Counted from the stretch's first letter, positions 17,365 to 26,489 are shown. The stretch is DNA of 64,000 nucleotides from Streptomyces sp. NRRL B-24484 (GCF_000717715.1 NZ_JOAI01000006.1:186001-250000), one strand, 5' to 3'. Translations and numbers: made by a program. Notes: generated by a model not told the origin, from the sequence alone.

Positions 17365-18132
17365 GTGCCAGCAGACCCGGACCGCGCAACCGGCGCCCTC
17401 TACCGCACGGTGGCCGCCGACCTCCGCGAGGCGATCACCGCCGGCCGCTACGGCGAGGCCGGCCGCCTCCCCGCCGAGGGCGCCCTCGCCGAGCGGTACG
17501 GCGTCTCGCGCGGCACCGTCCGTCAGGCGCTCGCCCTGCTGCGCGCCGACGGCCTCGTCACCTCCCGCCGCGGCACCCGCCGCGTGGTGCTCGGCACCGC
17601 CCGCGTGCAGAGCTTCTCCGAACTGCTCAGCTTCACCCACTGGGCCCGCTCCATGGGCGAGGAGCCCGGCGGCCGGCTGGAGTCGCTCGTCCGCCGCCCC
17701 GCCGACGCCACCGAGTGCGAGCTGCTCCGCCTGGAGCCCGGCTCGGAGGTCTACGTGACCCTCCGTCTGCGCACCCTCTCCGGCACGCCGGTGATGGTCG
17801 AACGCACCGTCTACCCGCCGCGGGTCGGCGAGATCGTCGCCGAACTGCCCGCCGACGCCGTCTCGCACACCGAGCCGCTGCGCGAGCACGGCATCCTCTT
17901 CACCGACGCCGACCACACCATCGACGTGGTCGCCGCCAACACCGAGGACGCCCGCCTGCTCGGCTGCCGCCGCGGCAGCCCGCTGCTCCGCGAGAAGCGC
18001 CGCACCACCGACCCCACCGGCACGCCCGTCGAGTGGTCCCAGGACCGCTACCTGCCCGGCACGGTGGCCTTCTCCATCCACAACTCCCTGGCCTCCTCCG
18101 CCCTCTCCCGCCACGCCCGCGACGGCGACTGA
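17365..18132 (+). CDS. GntR/HutC-family transcriptional regulator
   Basis: A 255-aa regulator. Residues ~10-70 form the winged helix (GRLPAEGALAERYGVSRGTVRQALALL), followed by a UTRA ligand domain (about 90-240) with RLRTLSGTPVMVERTVYPP and the C-terminal WSQDRYLPGTVAFSI. The GTG at 17365 has AGGAAGGA upstream; a longer frame from 17239 would add 42 residues without a binding site. It diverges from the ABC importer operon and most likely represses it through the palindrome at 17163. Phosphonate-type regulators (PhnF, PhnR) belong to this family, but the ligand is unknown. Confidence 0.88.
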   Translation: MPADPDRATGALYRTVAADLREAITAGRYGEAGRLPAEGALAERYGVSRGTVRQALALLRADGLVTSRRGTRRVVLGTARVQSFSELLSFTHWARSMGEEPGGRLESLVRRPADATECELLRLEPGSEVYVTLRLRTLSGTPVMVERTVYPPRVGEIVAELPADAVSHTEPLREHGILFTDADHTIDVVAANTEDARLLGCRRGSPLLREKRRTTDPTGTPVEWSQDRYLPGTVAFSIHNSLASSALSRHARDGD

Positions 18133-18209
18133 CCGCAGCCGCACCCCCCCGCCGGGCCGTCCGTGGCACTCGGCCGGGTCTCCTTCGGCTGACGACCCGT
18201 CGTGAGATC

Positions 18210-18231
18210 CCGGGCCGTCGTGACGGCCCGG
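18210..18231. terminator. Hairpin after the GntR gene
   Basis: Perfect 10-bp arms CCGGGCCGTC / GACGGCCCGG separated by two bases. It is 78 bp after the GntR stop codon, in the otherwise featureless 279-bp gap before 18412. Confidence 0.45.
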
Positions 18232-18411
18232 CGGTCGCTGCCGTCCGCGGTCGGCCGGGCGTGCGAGAGGCGGGTTGAAACCTCGTCAGGCATCACCCGT
18301 TCGGGTCGAGTGTGCGGCGACTCGGGTGGTGGGGCTCGCCCGGACGGCCGCGGGTTGGTGCACTCGTGCTGCACGGTTCGTCGGGGCCGGTGCGCGAGGG
18401 AGGGGAACCCC

Positions 18412-19641
18412 ATGGCACGGACCGGACCGATCGGCCGGGCGGAGCGGCTGCTCCGGCGGGCGGCCACGCTGGCGCTCGCCTGTGCGGCGGCCACCGCGGC
18501 GGCCCCGCCCGTCCCGGTCGCCGGCCCGGACGGCCCGGGAGGCCCGGCCGGCCGGGCCGTCCCGGGCCCGGCCGCCGCACCCGGCTGGCACGCCGTCCGG
18601 CCGGCGCCCGCCGCGCGCAACCAGGAGCTCCGCTCGGTCGCCGCGCTCGGGCCGGACGCGGTCTGGGCGGTCGGCTACGAGGAGAGCCAGGCCGCCGGCG
18701 CCCCGCTGGTCGAACGGTACGACGGGCGGGTCTGGCGCCGGCTGCGGGTGCCCGGGCACCGCGGTGCGGGCAGCCTGGAGGCCGTGCTGCCGTTCGGGCC
18801 GGGCGACGTCTGGACGGTCGGCAGCCGCAGCGACCCGGCGGCCGGCGAGGACCGCGGTCTCGCCCTGCACTGGGACGGCCGCGCCTGGCGCGAGGTCCCG
18901 CTGGGCCCCGAGCCCGCCGACCGGTCGGTGCACCCGCTGGCGCTCGCCGCCGGCGGTCCGCACGACCTGTGGGCGGTCGGCGCCACCGCGCAGGACCGCA
19001 CCACCGCCCCCCGCCCGCTGGCGCTGCACTGGGACGGCTCGGCCTGGCGCACCGTCCCCACGCCCGGGACGGAGGGCGACGCCCTGCTGCTCGGCGCGGC
19101 CGCCGACCGGGCGGGCGGCCTGTGGGCGGTGGGCGTCGCCTACGACCCGGACGGAACCGGCCGACCCCTCACCGAGCACTGGGACGGCCGTTCCTGGCGC
19201 ATCGTCGACGCTCCCGGCGAGGACGGCCTCAGCACCACCCTGGAGTCGGTCGCGGTGCTCGCCCCCGACGACGCGTGGGCGGTCGGCTCCGCCACCGACG
19301 AGGACGGCCCGGCCCGGCCGTACCTGCTGCACTGGGACGGCCGGGGTTGGCAGCCGGCCGACCCGCCCGCCGAGGCCGAGGGGCAGCTGCACGCGGTGGC
19401 CGCCGCCCCCGACGGCACCCTCTGGGCGGCCGGCGAACAGCCCGGCGCCGCCGTTCCCGCCTTCACCCTCCGGTACCGCGACGGCGCCTGGACGTACCAC
19501 CCGGCCGACCCGGCGGCCGCGGGCGCCTCGTTCTTCTCGGTCGCCCCCGTCCCCGGCGGCGGCGCCCTGTGGGCGGTCGGCTCCACCCAGCCGCAGCTCC
19601 AGGACGCCTGGCACCCGGTCGTGGAGTCGTACACCCCGTGA
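18412..19641 (+). CDS. Secreted beta-propeller-like protein with WxVG repeats
   Basis: A 409-aa exported protein. A Sec signal peptide (RRAATLALACAAATAAAPP) is followed by six to seven repeats of about 50 residues, each with the pattern DxxWAVG...LxHWDGxxWRxV (for example DVWTVGSRSD, DLWAVGATAQ, GLWAVGVAYD, DAWAVGSATD). This is the arrangement of a six- or seven-bladed propeller. No catalytic residues are visible, so binding or scaffolding outside the cell is inferred. The ATG at 18412 follows a purine-rich GAGGGAGGGG. Confidence 0.8.
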   Translation: MARTGPIGRAERLLRRAATLALACAAATAAAPPVPVAGPDGPGGPAGRAVPGPAAAPGWHAVRPAPAARNQELRSVAALGPDAVWAVGYEESQAAGAPLVERYDGRVWRRLRVPGHRGAGSLEAVLPFGPGDVWTVGSRSDPAAGEDRGLALHWDGRAWREVPLGPEPADRSVHPLALAAGGPHDLWAVGATAQDRTTAPRPLALHWDGSAWRTVPTPGTEGDALLLGAAADRAGGLWAVGVAYDPDGTGRPLTEHWDGRSWRIVDAPGEDGLSTTLESVAVLAPDDAWAVGSATDEDGPARPYLLHWDGRGWQPADPPAEAEGQLHAVAAAPDGTLWAAGEQPGAAVPAFTLRYRDGAWTYHPADPAAAGASFFSVAPVPGGGALWAVGSTQPQLQDAWHPVVESYTP

Positions 19642-19672
19642 CGGCGGCGGGCCGCCGTGGCACAGTGACCGG

Positions 19673-20065
19673 ATGCTGCTGCCCCCCGAGAACGCCCGCT
19701 TCGTCACGGGCCCGGTGCCCCCGCTGCTGCTGCTCGGTGCGGCGACCTTCCACACCGCGCTGCCCGCGCTGAGCGAGGGCCCCGACGGGCGACTGCCGGT
19801 CTGCGCGGGGTGGACGCTCGTGCCGAGCCTGATCATGTGCGTGGTCGACGGGCCGGGCGGGGCCGGCTGCGTGATCCCGACGCTCACCGCACCGGGCGAC
19901 CCGGAGGAGGCCGCGCACATCGACGCCTGGTGCGCCGAGGTGGCGGAGGCCGGCGGAGCCGTGGTGGTCTCCCTCGACGCGATGCCCGAGCAGGTGGACC
20001 TGGCCGAGGTGTTCGGCGGGGACGCCGCCCGGGGCGGGTTCGTCGCGCTCGCGGCGGTCGCCTGA
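19673..20065 (+). CDS. Hypothetical 130-aa protein
   Basis: Starts at ATG 19673, 31 bp after the propeller gene; a GTG at 19665 is an alternative. The sequence (LLPPENARFVTGPVPPLLLLG...) has no signal peptide. It alternates hydrophobic strands (CAGWTLVPSLIMCVVDG) with an acidic helix (DPEEAAHIDAWCAEVAEAGG), which suggests a small alpha/beta fold. Three Cys are present. I do not recognise the family, and codon use matches its neighbours. Confidence 0.6.
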   Translation: MLLPPENARFVTGPVPPLLLLGAATFHTALPALSEGPDGRLPVCAGWTLVPSLIMCVVDGPGGAGCVIPTLTAPGDPEEAAHIDAWCAEVAEAGGAVVVSLDAMPEQVDLAEVFGGDAARGGFVALAAVA

Positions 20066-20115
20066 CACCTGCTTCCCCGCCCTGGCCGCAGCGGCCCGTG
20101 GGTAGAGTGCGGAGC

Positions 20116-21207
20116 ATGAGCGATGGCGCGGTGCTGCACATCAAGGGGCGGGTGCTGGTCGGGCCCGAGGACGTCCGGGACGAGCTGTGGGTGGTGGACG
20201 GGCGGGTCACCTTCGACCGCCCCGCGCACGCCGCCGACGTCCGCACCGTCGCCGGCTGGGCGATGCCGGGCCTGGTCGACGCGCACTGCCACGTCGGCCT
20301 GGACGCGCACGGCGCCGTCGACGAGGCCACCAGCGAGAAGCAGGCGCTCACCGACCGGGACGCGGGCACCCTGCTGATCCGCGACGCCGGTTCGGCCGCC
20401 GACACCCGCTGGATCGACGACCGCGAGGACCTGCCGCGGATCGTCCGGGCCGGCCGGCACATCGCCCGCACCCGCCGCTACATCCGCAACTACGCGCACG
20501 AGATCGAGCCCGGCGACCTGGCCGCGTTCGTCCGGCACGAGGCCCGCCGCGGCGACGGCTGGGTCAAGCTGGTCGGCGACTGGATCGACCGCGAGGAGGG
20601 CGACCTCACCGCCTGCTGGCCCGGGGACGCGCTGCGCGAGGCGATCGCCGCCGCGCACGAGGAGGGCGCCCGGGTCACCGCGCACTGCTTCGCCGCCGCC
20701 TCGCTGCCGGACCTGATCGCGGCCGGCATCGACTGCATCGAGCACGCGACCGGCCTCACCGAGGAGTTGATCCCGCAGTTCGCCGAGCGCGGGGTGGCCA
20801 TCGTGCCGACCCTGGTCAACATCGCCACCTTCCCGAAGCTGGCGGCGGGCGGCGAGGAGAAGTTCCCGGCCTGGTCGGCGCACATGCGGCGGCTGCACGA
20901 GCGCCGGTACGACACGGTGGGCGCCGCGCACGACGCCGGCATCCCGGTGTACGTCGGCACCGACGCGGGCGGCTCGCTCGCGCACGGCCTGGTCGCCGAG
21001 GAGGTGGCCGAGCTGGTGAAGGCCGGGCTGTCGGCCGCCGAGGCGCTGTCGGCGGCGAGTTGGGCGGCCCGGGAGTGGCTGGGCCGGGACGGCCTGACCG
21101 AGGGCGCGCCGGCCGACCTAGTGGTGTACGCCGAGGACCCGCGGGCGGACGTCCGGGTGCTGGCCGATCCGCGGGCCGTGGTGCTCCGCGGCCGCGTGGT
21201 GGCCTGA
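20116..21207 (+). CDS. Amidohydrolase-superfamily metal-dependent hydrolase
   Basis: A 363-aa enzyme of the imidazolonepropionase/prolidase-like amidohydrolase group. Metal-binding residues are visible in order: [12 protein letters not shown] (HxH, residue ~55), VTAHCFAA (His), CIEHATGL (His) and [10 protein letters not shown] (Asp). The carboxyl end refolds into the beta-sandwich that also contains the N-terminus ([19 protein letters not shown]). The start at 20116 has GGAG only one base upstream, so initiation may be inefficient or partly leaderless. It hydrolyses a cyclic amide or dipeptide-like bond; the substrate is unknown and no pathway neighbours are present. Confidence 0.85.
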   Translation: MSDGAVLHIKGRVLVGPEDVRDELWVVDGRVTFDRPAHAADVRTVAGWAMPGLVDAHCHVGLDAHGAVDEATSEKQALTDRDAGTLLIRDAGSAADTRWIDDREDLPRIVRAGRHIARTRRYIRNYAHEIEPGDLAAFVRHEARRGDGWVKLVGDWIDREEGDLTACWPGDALREAIAAAHEEGARVTAHCFAAASLPDLIAAGIDCIEHATGLTEELIPQFAERGVAIVPTLVNIATFPKLAAGGEEKFPAWSAHMRRLHERRYDTVGAAHDAGIPVYVGTDAGGSLAHGLVAEEVAELVKAGLSAAEALSAASWAAREWLGRDGLTEGAPADLVVYAEDPRADVRVLADPRAVVLRGRVVA

Positions 21208-21301
21208 GCGGTACGGCCCCGGCGGCGGCCGCGAGTACGGGCGACGGCCGGACGTCAAGCTCCCCGACGGCGTGTCGGCGGGGGCCGCTAGGGTGATCAC
21301 C

Positions 21302-21979
21302 ATGGCACCCCGTCCCCTGCACGAGATCGTCGAACCCGGCTGGGCCCGCGCCCTGGAGCCCGTGGCGCCGCGCGTCGCCGCCATGGGCGACTTCCTGCGC
21401 ACCGAGCTGGCGGCCGGCCGCACCTACCTGCCCTCCGGCCCGAACGTGCTGCGCGCCTTCCAGCAGCCCTTCGACCAGGTCCGCGTCCTGATCGTCGGTC
21501 AGGACCCGTACCCCACCCCCGGCCACGCGGTGGGCCTCAGCTTCTCCGTGGCGCCCGAGGTCCGGCCGATCCCGGCGAGCCTGGTGAACATCTACCGGGA
21601 GTACGGGACGGACCTCGGCTTCCCGCCGCCGTCCAACGGCGATCTCACTCCGTGGACGCAGCAGGGCGTGCTGCTGCTCAACCGGGTGCTCACGGTGGCA
21701 CCGCGCACGCCCAACGCGCACAAGGGCAGGGGCTGGGAGGAGGTCACCGAGCAGGCGATCCGCTCGCTGGCCGCCCGCGGCGGCCCGCTGGTGGCGATCC
21801 TGTGGGGCTCGGCCGCCCGCAACCTCCGCCCGCTGCTGGGCGCGATCCCGTCGATCGAGTCGGCGCACCCCAGTCCGATGTCCGCGGACCGCGGCTTCTT
21901 CGGCTCCCGCCCGTTCAGCAGGGCCAACGAGCAGCTCGTCCGGCAGGGTGCGCAGCCGGTGGACTGGCGCCTGGCGTAA
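21302..21979 (+). CDS. ung: Uracil-DNA glycosylase, family 1
   Basis: A 225-aa DNA repair enzyme that removes uracil from DNA. The water-activating loop reads [12 protein letters not shown] with catalytic Asp at residue 68, followed by GLSFSV. The Leu-intercalation/His loop reads SAHPSPMS with His at about 189. Family-1 landmarks LLLNRVLTV and WGSAARNL are also present. Length is normal. The ATG at 21302 follows AGGG. It stands alone and is ended by a hairpin at 22002. Confidence 0.95.
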   Translation: MAPRPLHEIVEPGWARALEPVAPRVAAMGDFLRTELAAGRTYLPSGPNVLRAFQQPFDQVRVLIVGQDPYPTPGHAVGLSFSVAPEVRPIPASLVNIYREYGTDLGFPPPSNGDLTPWTQQGVLLLNRVLTVAPRTPNAHKGRGWEEVTEQAIRSLAARGGPLVAILWGSAARNLRPLLGAIPSIESAHPSPMSADRGFFGSRPFSRANEQLVRQGAQPVDWRLA

Positions 21980-22001
21980 CGGAGTTGGCGTCAGTCTCGG
22001 G

Positions 22002-22032
22002 CGCCGCGGCCCGCCCGTGCCGGGCCGCGGCG
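22002..22032. terminator. Hairpin terminator after ung
   Basis: Arms CGCCGCGGCCCG and CGGGCCGCGGCG are perfectly complementary with a 7-nt loop, 23 bp after the ung stop codon. Confidence 0.65.
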
Positions 22033-22225
22033 TCAACCTCACCCGAAGGAGTGAACCGACGCTCCGTGGTGCTCGGGTGACGCACGGTTCGAGTGAGACT
22101 GAATGTCAGTCCAGAGCACGAGCCCCTACCCCCGGACCGGTGCGCGCCCCGAGGTTTCCCGCGCCCCGCGCGGGGTGACGTCGGTGGCGCGCTCCTCCTT
22201 GTCCATGTGTGGGGGTCACTCCGTC

Positions 22226-23140
22226 ATGCCGTCCCGTTCTTCCGTCCGCACCGTCGCCGCCTCGCTCGCCGCCACCGCGCTCGCCCTCTCGCTGCCGGCC
22301 GCCACCGCGCGGGCCGCCACCCCCAAGGGGTCGGCGGGCAGTGCCCGGGCGGTCACCGCCGAGGTCGACCTGGAGGTGTCGCTGCTCGACAAGGCGGTGC
22401 GCGTCCCCGTCGACGCGACCCTCAACAAGGTGCAGACTCCCGCCGAGCGGGACGCCTCGATGCTCACCGCCGCGGTGGACGGCGTCGACCGCGGCCGCCC
22501 GGTCACCCTGGTCAGGGCGGACGTGGGCCGCTCGGTCACGCACGCCGACGACCGCGGCACCTCGGCCTCGGTGACGCTCGCCGACGCGAACGTGCACGCC
22601 CCCGGCCTGCCCGGTACCACCCTGCTCGGCCTGCAGGCGCTCTCCGCCGAGGTCACCTGCCCGGCGGACGGGCGGCCGACCGCCGAGGTGACCTCCCCGT
22701 CGAAGCTGACCGTGCTGGGCCGGCCGGTCGGCGTGGGCCTCAACAGCCCGAGCCGGGTCACCGTGCCCGGCGTCGGCACGGTGGAGGTGGAGTTCTCCAA
22801 GAAGACGGTCACCTCGGCGACCGCCGCGGCCTCCGCCCTGGAGGTGTCGGTCGACGTCAATCCGCTCAACCTCAATGTCGCCCGGGTGACGGGCCGGGTG
22901 ACGGTGGCCTCCGTCTCCTGCGAGAAGCCCGTGCCGGCGCCGGTGGTCCAGACCTCTTCGCCCGCTCCGAAGCCCGCGAAGGCGAACCTGCCGGGCCCGG
23001 CCGGGCAGCCCGGTGCGCTCGCATCCACCGGCAGCAGCGGCACCGGCGCGATGGTCGGCGGAGCGGCGACGCTGCTGGTCGCGGGCGGTGCGGTGCTCTG
23101 GGCCACCCGGCGCCGGCGGGCCCACGCGCGCCGTCACTGA
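22226..23140 (+). CDS. LAxTG-anchored surface protein (SCO1860-like)
   Basis: A 304-aa exported protein. A Sec signal (MPSRSSVRTVAASLAATALA, cleavage near ARA) is followed by a beta-rich domain with Val/Thr alternation (VTAEVDLEVSLLDKAVRVPV). The C-terminus has a Pro/Ala linker, the sorting motif LASTG, a hydrophobic helix (AMVGGAATLLVAGGAVLWAT) and an Arg-rich tail, so a class E sortase should attach it to the wall. Streptomyces relatives are called SCO1860-family LAETG proteins; here Ser replaces Glu. Start 22226 is the best fit to the signal peptide; upstream GTG/ATG codons (22103) are possible but improbable. Confidence 0.8.
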   Translation: MPSRSSVRTVAASLAATALALSLPAATARAATPKGSAGSARAVTAEVDLEVSLLDKAVRVPVDATLNKVQTPAERDASMLTAAVDGVDRGRPVTLVRADVGRSVTHADDRGTSASVTLADANVHAPGLPGTTLLGLQALSAEVTCPADGRPTAEVTSPSKLTVLGRPVGVGLNSPSRVTVPGVGTVEVEFSKKTVTSATAAASALEVSVDVNPLNLNVARVTGRVTVASVSCEKPVPAPVVQTSSPAPKPAKANLPGPAGQPGALASTGSSGTGAMVGGAATLLVAGGAVLWATRRRRAHARRH

Positions 23141-23148
23141 CGGCCCCG

Positions 23149-23234
23149 GTGAACCAACCGTCCCACCGATGCGCCCACATCCCGAGACGTGCACTGTCCG
23201 AGGGTGAGCGTGCCGCCGCGGACGGTTGGTTCAC
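23149..23234. repeat. 15-bp inverted repeat pair upstream of glnII
   Basis: GTGAACCAACCGTCC (23149-23163) is exactly repeated in inverse orientation at 23220-23234, with 56 bp between the arms. The right arm overlaps the first half-site of the GlnR operator. It might form a DNA or RNA loop, or mark two binding sites for one regulator. Confidence 0.6.
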
Positions 23235-23267
23235 ATGGGCGTTACATAGGAGGAACAACCGGGAAAC
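23230..23267 (+). promoter_or_regulatory. GlnR operator of glnII (four half-sites)
   Basis: TTCAC, GTTAC, GGAAC and GAAAC occur in a row, each separated by exactly six bases, 56 bp before the glnII start codon. This matches the known actinomycete GlnR box (GTnAC-n6-GaAAC). GlnR is the nitrogen regulator, so glnII should be induced at low nitrogen. Confidence 0.75.
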
Positions 23268-23322
23268 GGCGGCTTGCGACGCTACGCGGGCACCCACCAC
23301 CCAAGCAGTGAGGTTCACCGCA

Positions 23323-24345
23323 ATGGCAATCAAGGCCGAGTACATCTGGATCGACGGCACCCAGCCGACCGCCAAGCTCCGTTCCAAGACTCGGGTGCTG
23401 CCGAACGCGGACAAGATCCCCACCTGGGGCTTCGACGGCTCGTCGACCAACCAGGCCGAGGGCCACGCCTCGGACCGCGTGCTCGAGCCGGTGAAGGTCG
23501 TCAAGGACCCGATCCGCGGCGGTGACAACATCCTGGTGCTGTGCGAGGTCTTCGAGATCGACGGCACCCCGCACGTGTCCAACACCCGTGCGAAGCTCCG
23601 CCCGATCGCCGAGCAGTACGCCGCTCAGGAGTCGATCTTCGGCATCGAGCAGGAGTACACCTTCTTCAAGGGCTCCCGCCCGCTCGGCTTCCCCGAGGGC
23701 GGCTTCCCGGCCCCGCAGGGCGGCTACTACTGCGGCGTGGGTGCCGAGGAGGTCTTCGGCCGCGAGATCGTCGAGCTGCACCTGGACCGCTGCCTGGACG
23801 CGGGCCTCGCGATCTGCGGCATCAACGCCGAGGTCATGCCCGGCCAGTGGGAGTTCCAGATCGGCCCGGTCGACGCGCTGACCGTCTCGGACGACATGTG
23901 GATCTCCCGCTACCTGCTCTACCGCACCGCCGAGGAGTTCGGCATCGACGCCACCCTGGACGCCAAGCCGGCCCGTGGCGACTGGAACGGTGCGGGTGCG
24001 CACACCAACTTCTCCACCAAGGCGATGCGCGAGGGCTACGACGCGATCATCACCGCCTGCGAGTCGCTCGGCGCCTCCCAGGAGAAGGTGATGGAGCACG
24101 TCAGCCAGTACGGTGACGACATCCAGTCCCGCCTGACCGGCAAGCACGAGACCGCCCCGTGGAACGTCTACTCCTACGGCGTCTCGAACCGCGGTGCCTC
24201 CGTCCGCATCCCGTGGCAGGTCGAGGTGGAGCAGAAGGGCTACATCGAGGACCGTCGCCCGAACGCGAACGTCGACCCCTACGTCGTCACCCGCCTCCTG
24301 ATCAACACCTGCTGCGAGGCGCTGGAGAAGGCCGGCCAGGTCTGA
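23323..24345 (+). CDS. glnII: Glutamine synthetase type II
   Basis: A 340-aa enzyme of the eukaryotic-type GSII family, which makes glutamine from glutamate, ammonia and ATP in the cytoplasm. Recognisable regions: IPTWGFDGSSTNQAEG (N-terminal beta-grasp), FGIEQEYTFF and INAEVMPGQWEFQIGP (metal and substrate binding), GAGAHTNFSTKAMR, and NRGASVRIP. Length is as expected for GSII and much shorter than GSI. A GlnR operator lies just upstream, and a strong hairpin follows at 24366. GSII is found in streptomycetes alongside GSI. Confidence 0.96.
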   Translation: MAIKAEYIWIDGTQPTAKLRSKTRVLPNADKIPTWGFDGSSTNQAEGHASDRVLEPVKVVKDPIRGGDNILVLCEVFEIDGTPHVSNTRAKLRPIAEQYAAQESIFGIEQEYTFFKGSRPLGFPEGGFPAPQGGYYCGVGAEEVFGREIVELHLDRCLDAGLAICGINAEVMPGQWEFQIGPVDALTVSDDMWISRYLLYRTAEEFGIDATLDAKPARGDWNGAGAHTNFSTKAMREGYDAIITACESLGASQEKVMEHVSQYGDDIQSRLTGKHETAPWNVYSYGVSNRGASVRIPWQVEVEQKGYIEDRRPNANVDPYVVTRLLINTCCEALEKAGQV

Positions 24346-24365
24346 TCCGCGCTCCCCGGAGCTCC

Positions 24366-24407
24366 CGCCCGCCGCTCCCTCCGCACCGCGGAGGCGAGCG
24401 GCGGGCG
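24366..24407. terminator. Hairpin terminator of glnII
   Basis: An outer stem of 11 perfect pairs (CGCCCGCCGCT / AGCGGCGGGCG) encloses an inner CCTCCGC/GCGGAGG stem, followed by CTTTCGT. It begins 21 bp after the glnII stop. Confidence 0.75.
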
Positions 24408-24448
24408 CTTTCGTCCCTGCCGTGCGCTGCCTTCCGTAGGGTGGTGCC

Positions 24449-25615
24449 ATGGCGGACGACCCCGACTCCACGCCCGACTTCACGCCCGAGCAGGTGGCCC
24501 GCGGCCGGGCGCTGCGGCGCGCCCAGGTGCCGTGGGTGCTCGGCGGTGCGCTCACCGCGCTCGCGCTGACCCTGGTGCTGGGCCTCACCCCGGCCGGCGC
24601 CGGCCTGGTGACCTGGGCGGGCGGCCTGTTCGGCGGCTCGCGCACCGCCGAGGTGCTGGGCGGTGCGGCGGCGCTGGCGGTGATCGGCCAGGCCGTCCGG
24701 CTGCCGTTCGGGGCCCGGGTCAGGGCCGTCCGGGCCCGCTACGGCCTGGTCACCCAGGGCTGGGGCGGCTGGGCGCTGGACGCGCTGCGCGGCCTCGGCC
24801 TCGGACTCGCGCTGTTCCTGCCCGCCGCACTCGGCCTGTACGCCCTCACCGGCCGCTCCCCGGACGGGTGGTGGATCCCCGGCGCGGTGCTCGCCGCGCT
24901 GCTCGTGGCGGCACTGTCCTTCCTGCACCCGCTGCTGATCGAGCCGGTCTTCAACCGCTTCTCGCCGATGCCGGCCGGCCCGCTGCGGGACGCCCTGCTC
25001 GGCCTCGCGGACCGGGACGGCGTCCGGGTGCGGGACGTCCTCGTCGCTGACGCGTCGCGGCGCACCACGGCCCTCAACGCCTATGTCTCGGGCCTCGGTT
25101 CGACCCGCCGGATCGTGGCCTACGACACCCTGCTGAGCACCGCCGAGCCGCGCGAGGTGGAGCTCGTCGTCGCCCACGAACTCGGCCACGTGAAGCACCG
25201 GGACGTGCTGACCGGCACGCTGCTCGGCGCGGCCGGGGCCGCCGCGGCCACCGTGCTGATCGGGCTGGCGGCGAACTGGACGCCGCTGCTGGACGCGGCC
25301 GGCGCCGACAGTGCCGCCGACCCGCGCTCACTGCCGCTGCTGCTCGCACTGGCCGCGCTGATCGGCTCCGCGACCGGCCCGCTGCAGGCCGCCGCCAGCC
25401 GCCGGATCGAGGCCCGGGCCGACCGGCACGCCCTCGAACTCACCGACGACCCGGAGCAGTTCATCGCGATGCAGCGGCGCCTCGCGGTGGCCAACGTGTC
25501 CGACGTCGATCCGCCGCGCCCGCTGGTGCTGCTCTTCGGCACCCATCCCAGCGCCACCCGCCGGATCGCCGCCGCCCGCGCCTGGCACCCGGCGGCCGCA
25601 CGACCGGGCGGCTGA
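24449..25615 (+). CDS. M48-family membrane metalloprotease (Ste24-like)
   Basis: A 388-aa integral membrane protease. Four predicted helices fill residues ~28-170 (VLGGALTALALTLVLGL, AALAVIGQAVRLPF, LGLGLALFLPAALGLYAL, VLAALLVAALSFLHPLL). The zinc site is HELGH at about residue 243 (VVAHELGHVKHRD), with a downstream Glu in EARADRHALELTDD as third ligand. The family includes CAAX protease Ste24 and HtpX, which act on membrane proteins. Natural substrates in actinomycetes are uncertain. Confidence 0.9.
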   Translation: MADDPDSTPDFTPEQVARGRALRRAQVPWVLGGALTALALTLVLGLTPAGAGLVTWAGGLFGGSRTAEVLGGAAALAVIGQAVRLPFGARVRAVRARYGLVTQGWGGWALDALRGLGLGLALFLPAALGLYALTGRSPDGWWIPGAVLAALLVAALSFLHPLLIEPVFNRFSPMPAGPLRDALLGLADRDGVRVRDVLVADASRRTTALNAYVSGLGSTRRIVAYDTLLSTAEPREVELVVAHELGHVKHRDVLTGTLLGAAGAAAATVLIGLAANWTPLLDAAGADSAADPRSLPLLLALAALIGSATGPLQAAASRRIEARADRHALELTDDPEQFIAMQRRLAVANVSDVDPPRPLVLLFGTHPSATRRIAAARAWHPAAARPGG

Positions 25616-25711
25616 GGCGCGGGCCCGGCGCACCGCCGTACGGGCGGTCCGGTGTCCGGCCGTAGACTCACCGGAGCCGTCACGGAACGTATCGAACAAG
25701 GAATCTGATTC

Positions 25712-26446
25712 ATGGTGGACAGCTCCCCCAAGGTCGTCGTCGTCGTACCCACGTACAACGAACGGGAGAACCTGCCGGTCATCGTCGGCCTCATCGCCGA
25801 CCTGGGGATGCCCAACCTGCACGTGCTGGTCGTCGACGACAACTCGCCGGACGGCACCGGCGAGATCGCCGACAAGCTGGTCGCCGACGCGCCGGGCACC
25901 GTCGGCGTGCTGCACCGCACCGAGAAGGACGGCCTCGGCCGGGCCTACATCGCCGGCATGAGCCGGGCGCTCGACGAGGGCGCCGACGTGGTCGTGCAGA
26001 TGGACGCCGACCTGTCGCACCCCACCGCCGTCGTCCCGGTCATGGTCGAGACGCTGCTCTCCGGCGACGCCGCCGTGGTACTCGGCTCCCGCTACGTGCC
26101 CGGCGGCTCGACCGCCGCCGAGTGGCCGTGGCACCGCAAGGCGCTCTCCGCCTGGGCCAACTTCTACGTCAACGCGATCCTGCGGCTGCACGTCAAGGAC
26201 GCCACCGCCGGCTTCAAGGCCTGGAAGGCGGACACCCTGCGGGCGATCGACCTGCCGTCGGTCCACAGCAACGGCTACTCCTTCCAGGTCGAGATGAACC
26301 ACCGCACCGTCCGCCGCGGCCTGCGGATCGCGGAGGTGCCGATCCGCTTCGAGGAGCGGACCAAGGGCGCCTCCAAGATGAGCTTCGGCGTGCAGGTCGA
26401 GTCGGCGCTCGCGCCGTGGAAGCTGCTGTTCGCCAAGCGCGGCTGA
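25712..26446 (+). CDS. ppm1: Polyprenol-phosphate mannosyltransferase (Ppm1/DPM type)
   Basis: A 244-aa GT2-family enzyme: VVVVVPTYNERENLP at the N-terminus, VDDNSPDGTG, the metal/nucleotide DxD in VQMDADLSHP (around residue 94), and the C-terminal GYSFQVEMNHR and RFEERTKGASKMS. It transfers mannose from GDP-mannose to polyprenol phosphate at the membrane, supplying donors for protein O-mannosylation and lipoglycans. There is no C-terminal membrane segment, so it relies on a partner or peripheral binding. A UUCG-loop hairpin follows directly. Confidence 0.92.
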   Translation: MVDSSPKVVVVVPTYNERENLPVIVGLIADLGMPNLHVLVVDDNSPDGTGEIADKLVADAPGTVGVLHRTEKDGLGRAYIAGMSRALDEGADVVVQMDADLSHPTAVVPVMVETLLSGDAAVVLGSRYVPGGSTAAEWPWHRKALSAWANFYVNAILRLHVKDATAGFKAWKADTLRAIDLPSVHSNGYSFQVEMNHRTVRRGLRIAEVPIRFEERTKGASKMSFGVQVESALAPWKLLFAKRG

Positions 26447-26453
26447 CCGTGCT

Positions 26454-26489
26454 GCCCGGGGCGGGACCGTTCGCGGTCCCGCCCCGGGC
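26454..26489. terminator. Strong hairpin terminator with TTCG loop
   Basis: A 16-bp perfect stem (GCCCGGGGCGGGACCG and its complement) closes on TTCG. It starts 8 bp after the ppm1 stop. Confidence 0.8.

Noticed and set aside
22093..24345. A 750-codon frame running through the LAxTG gene into glnII.
   Set aside because: The first two thirds are a shadow of the surface-protein gene; GlnII homology starts exactly at ATG 23323.
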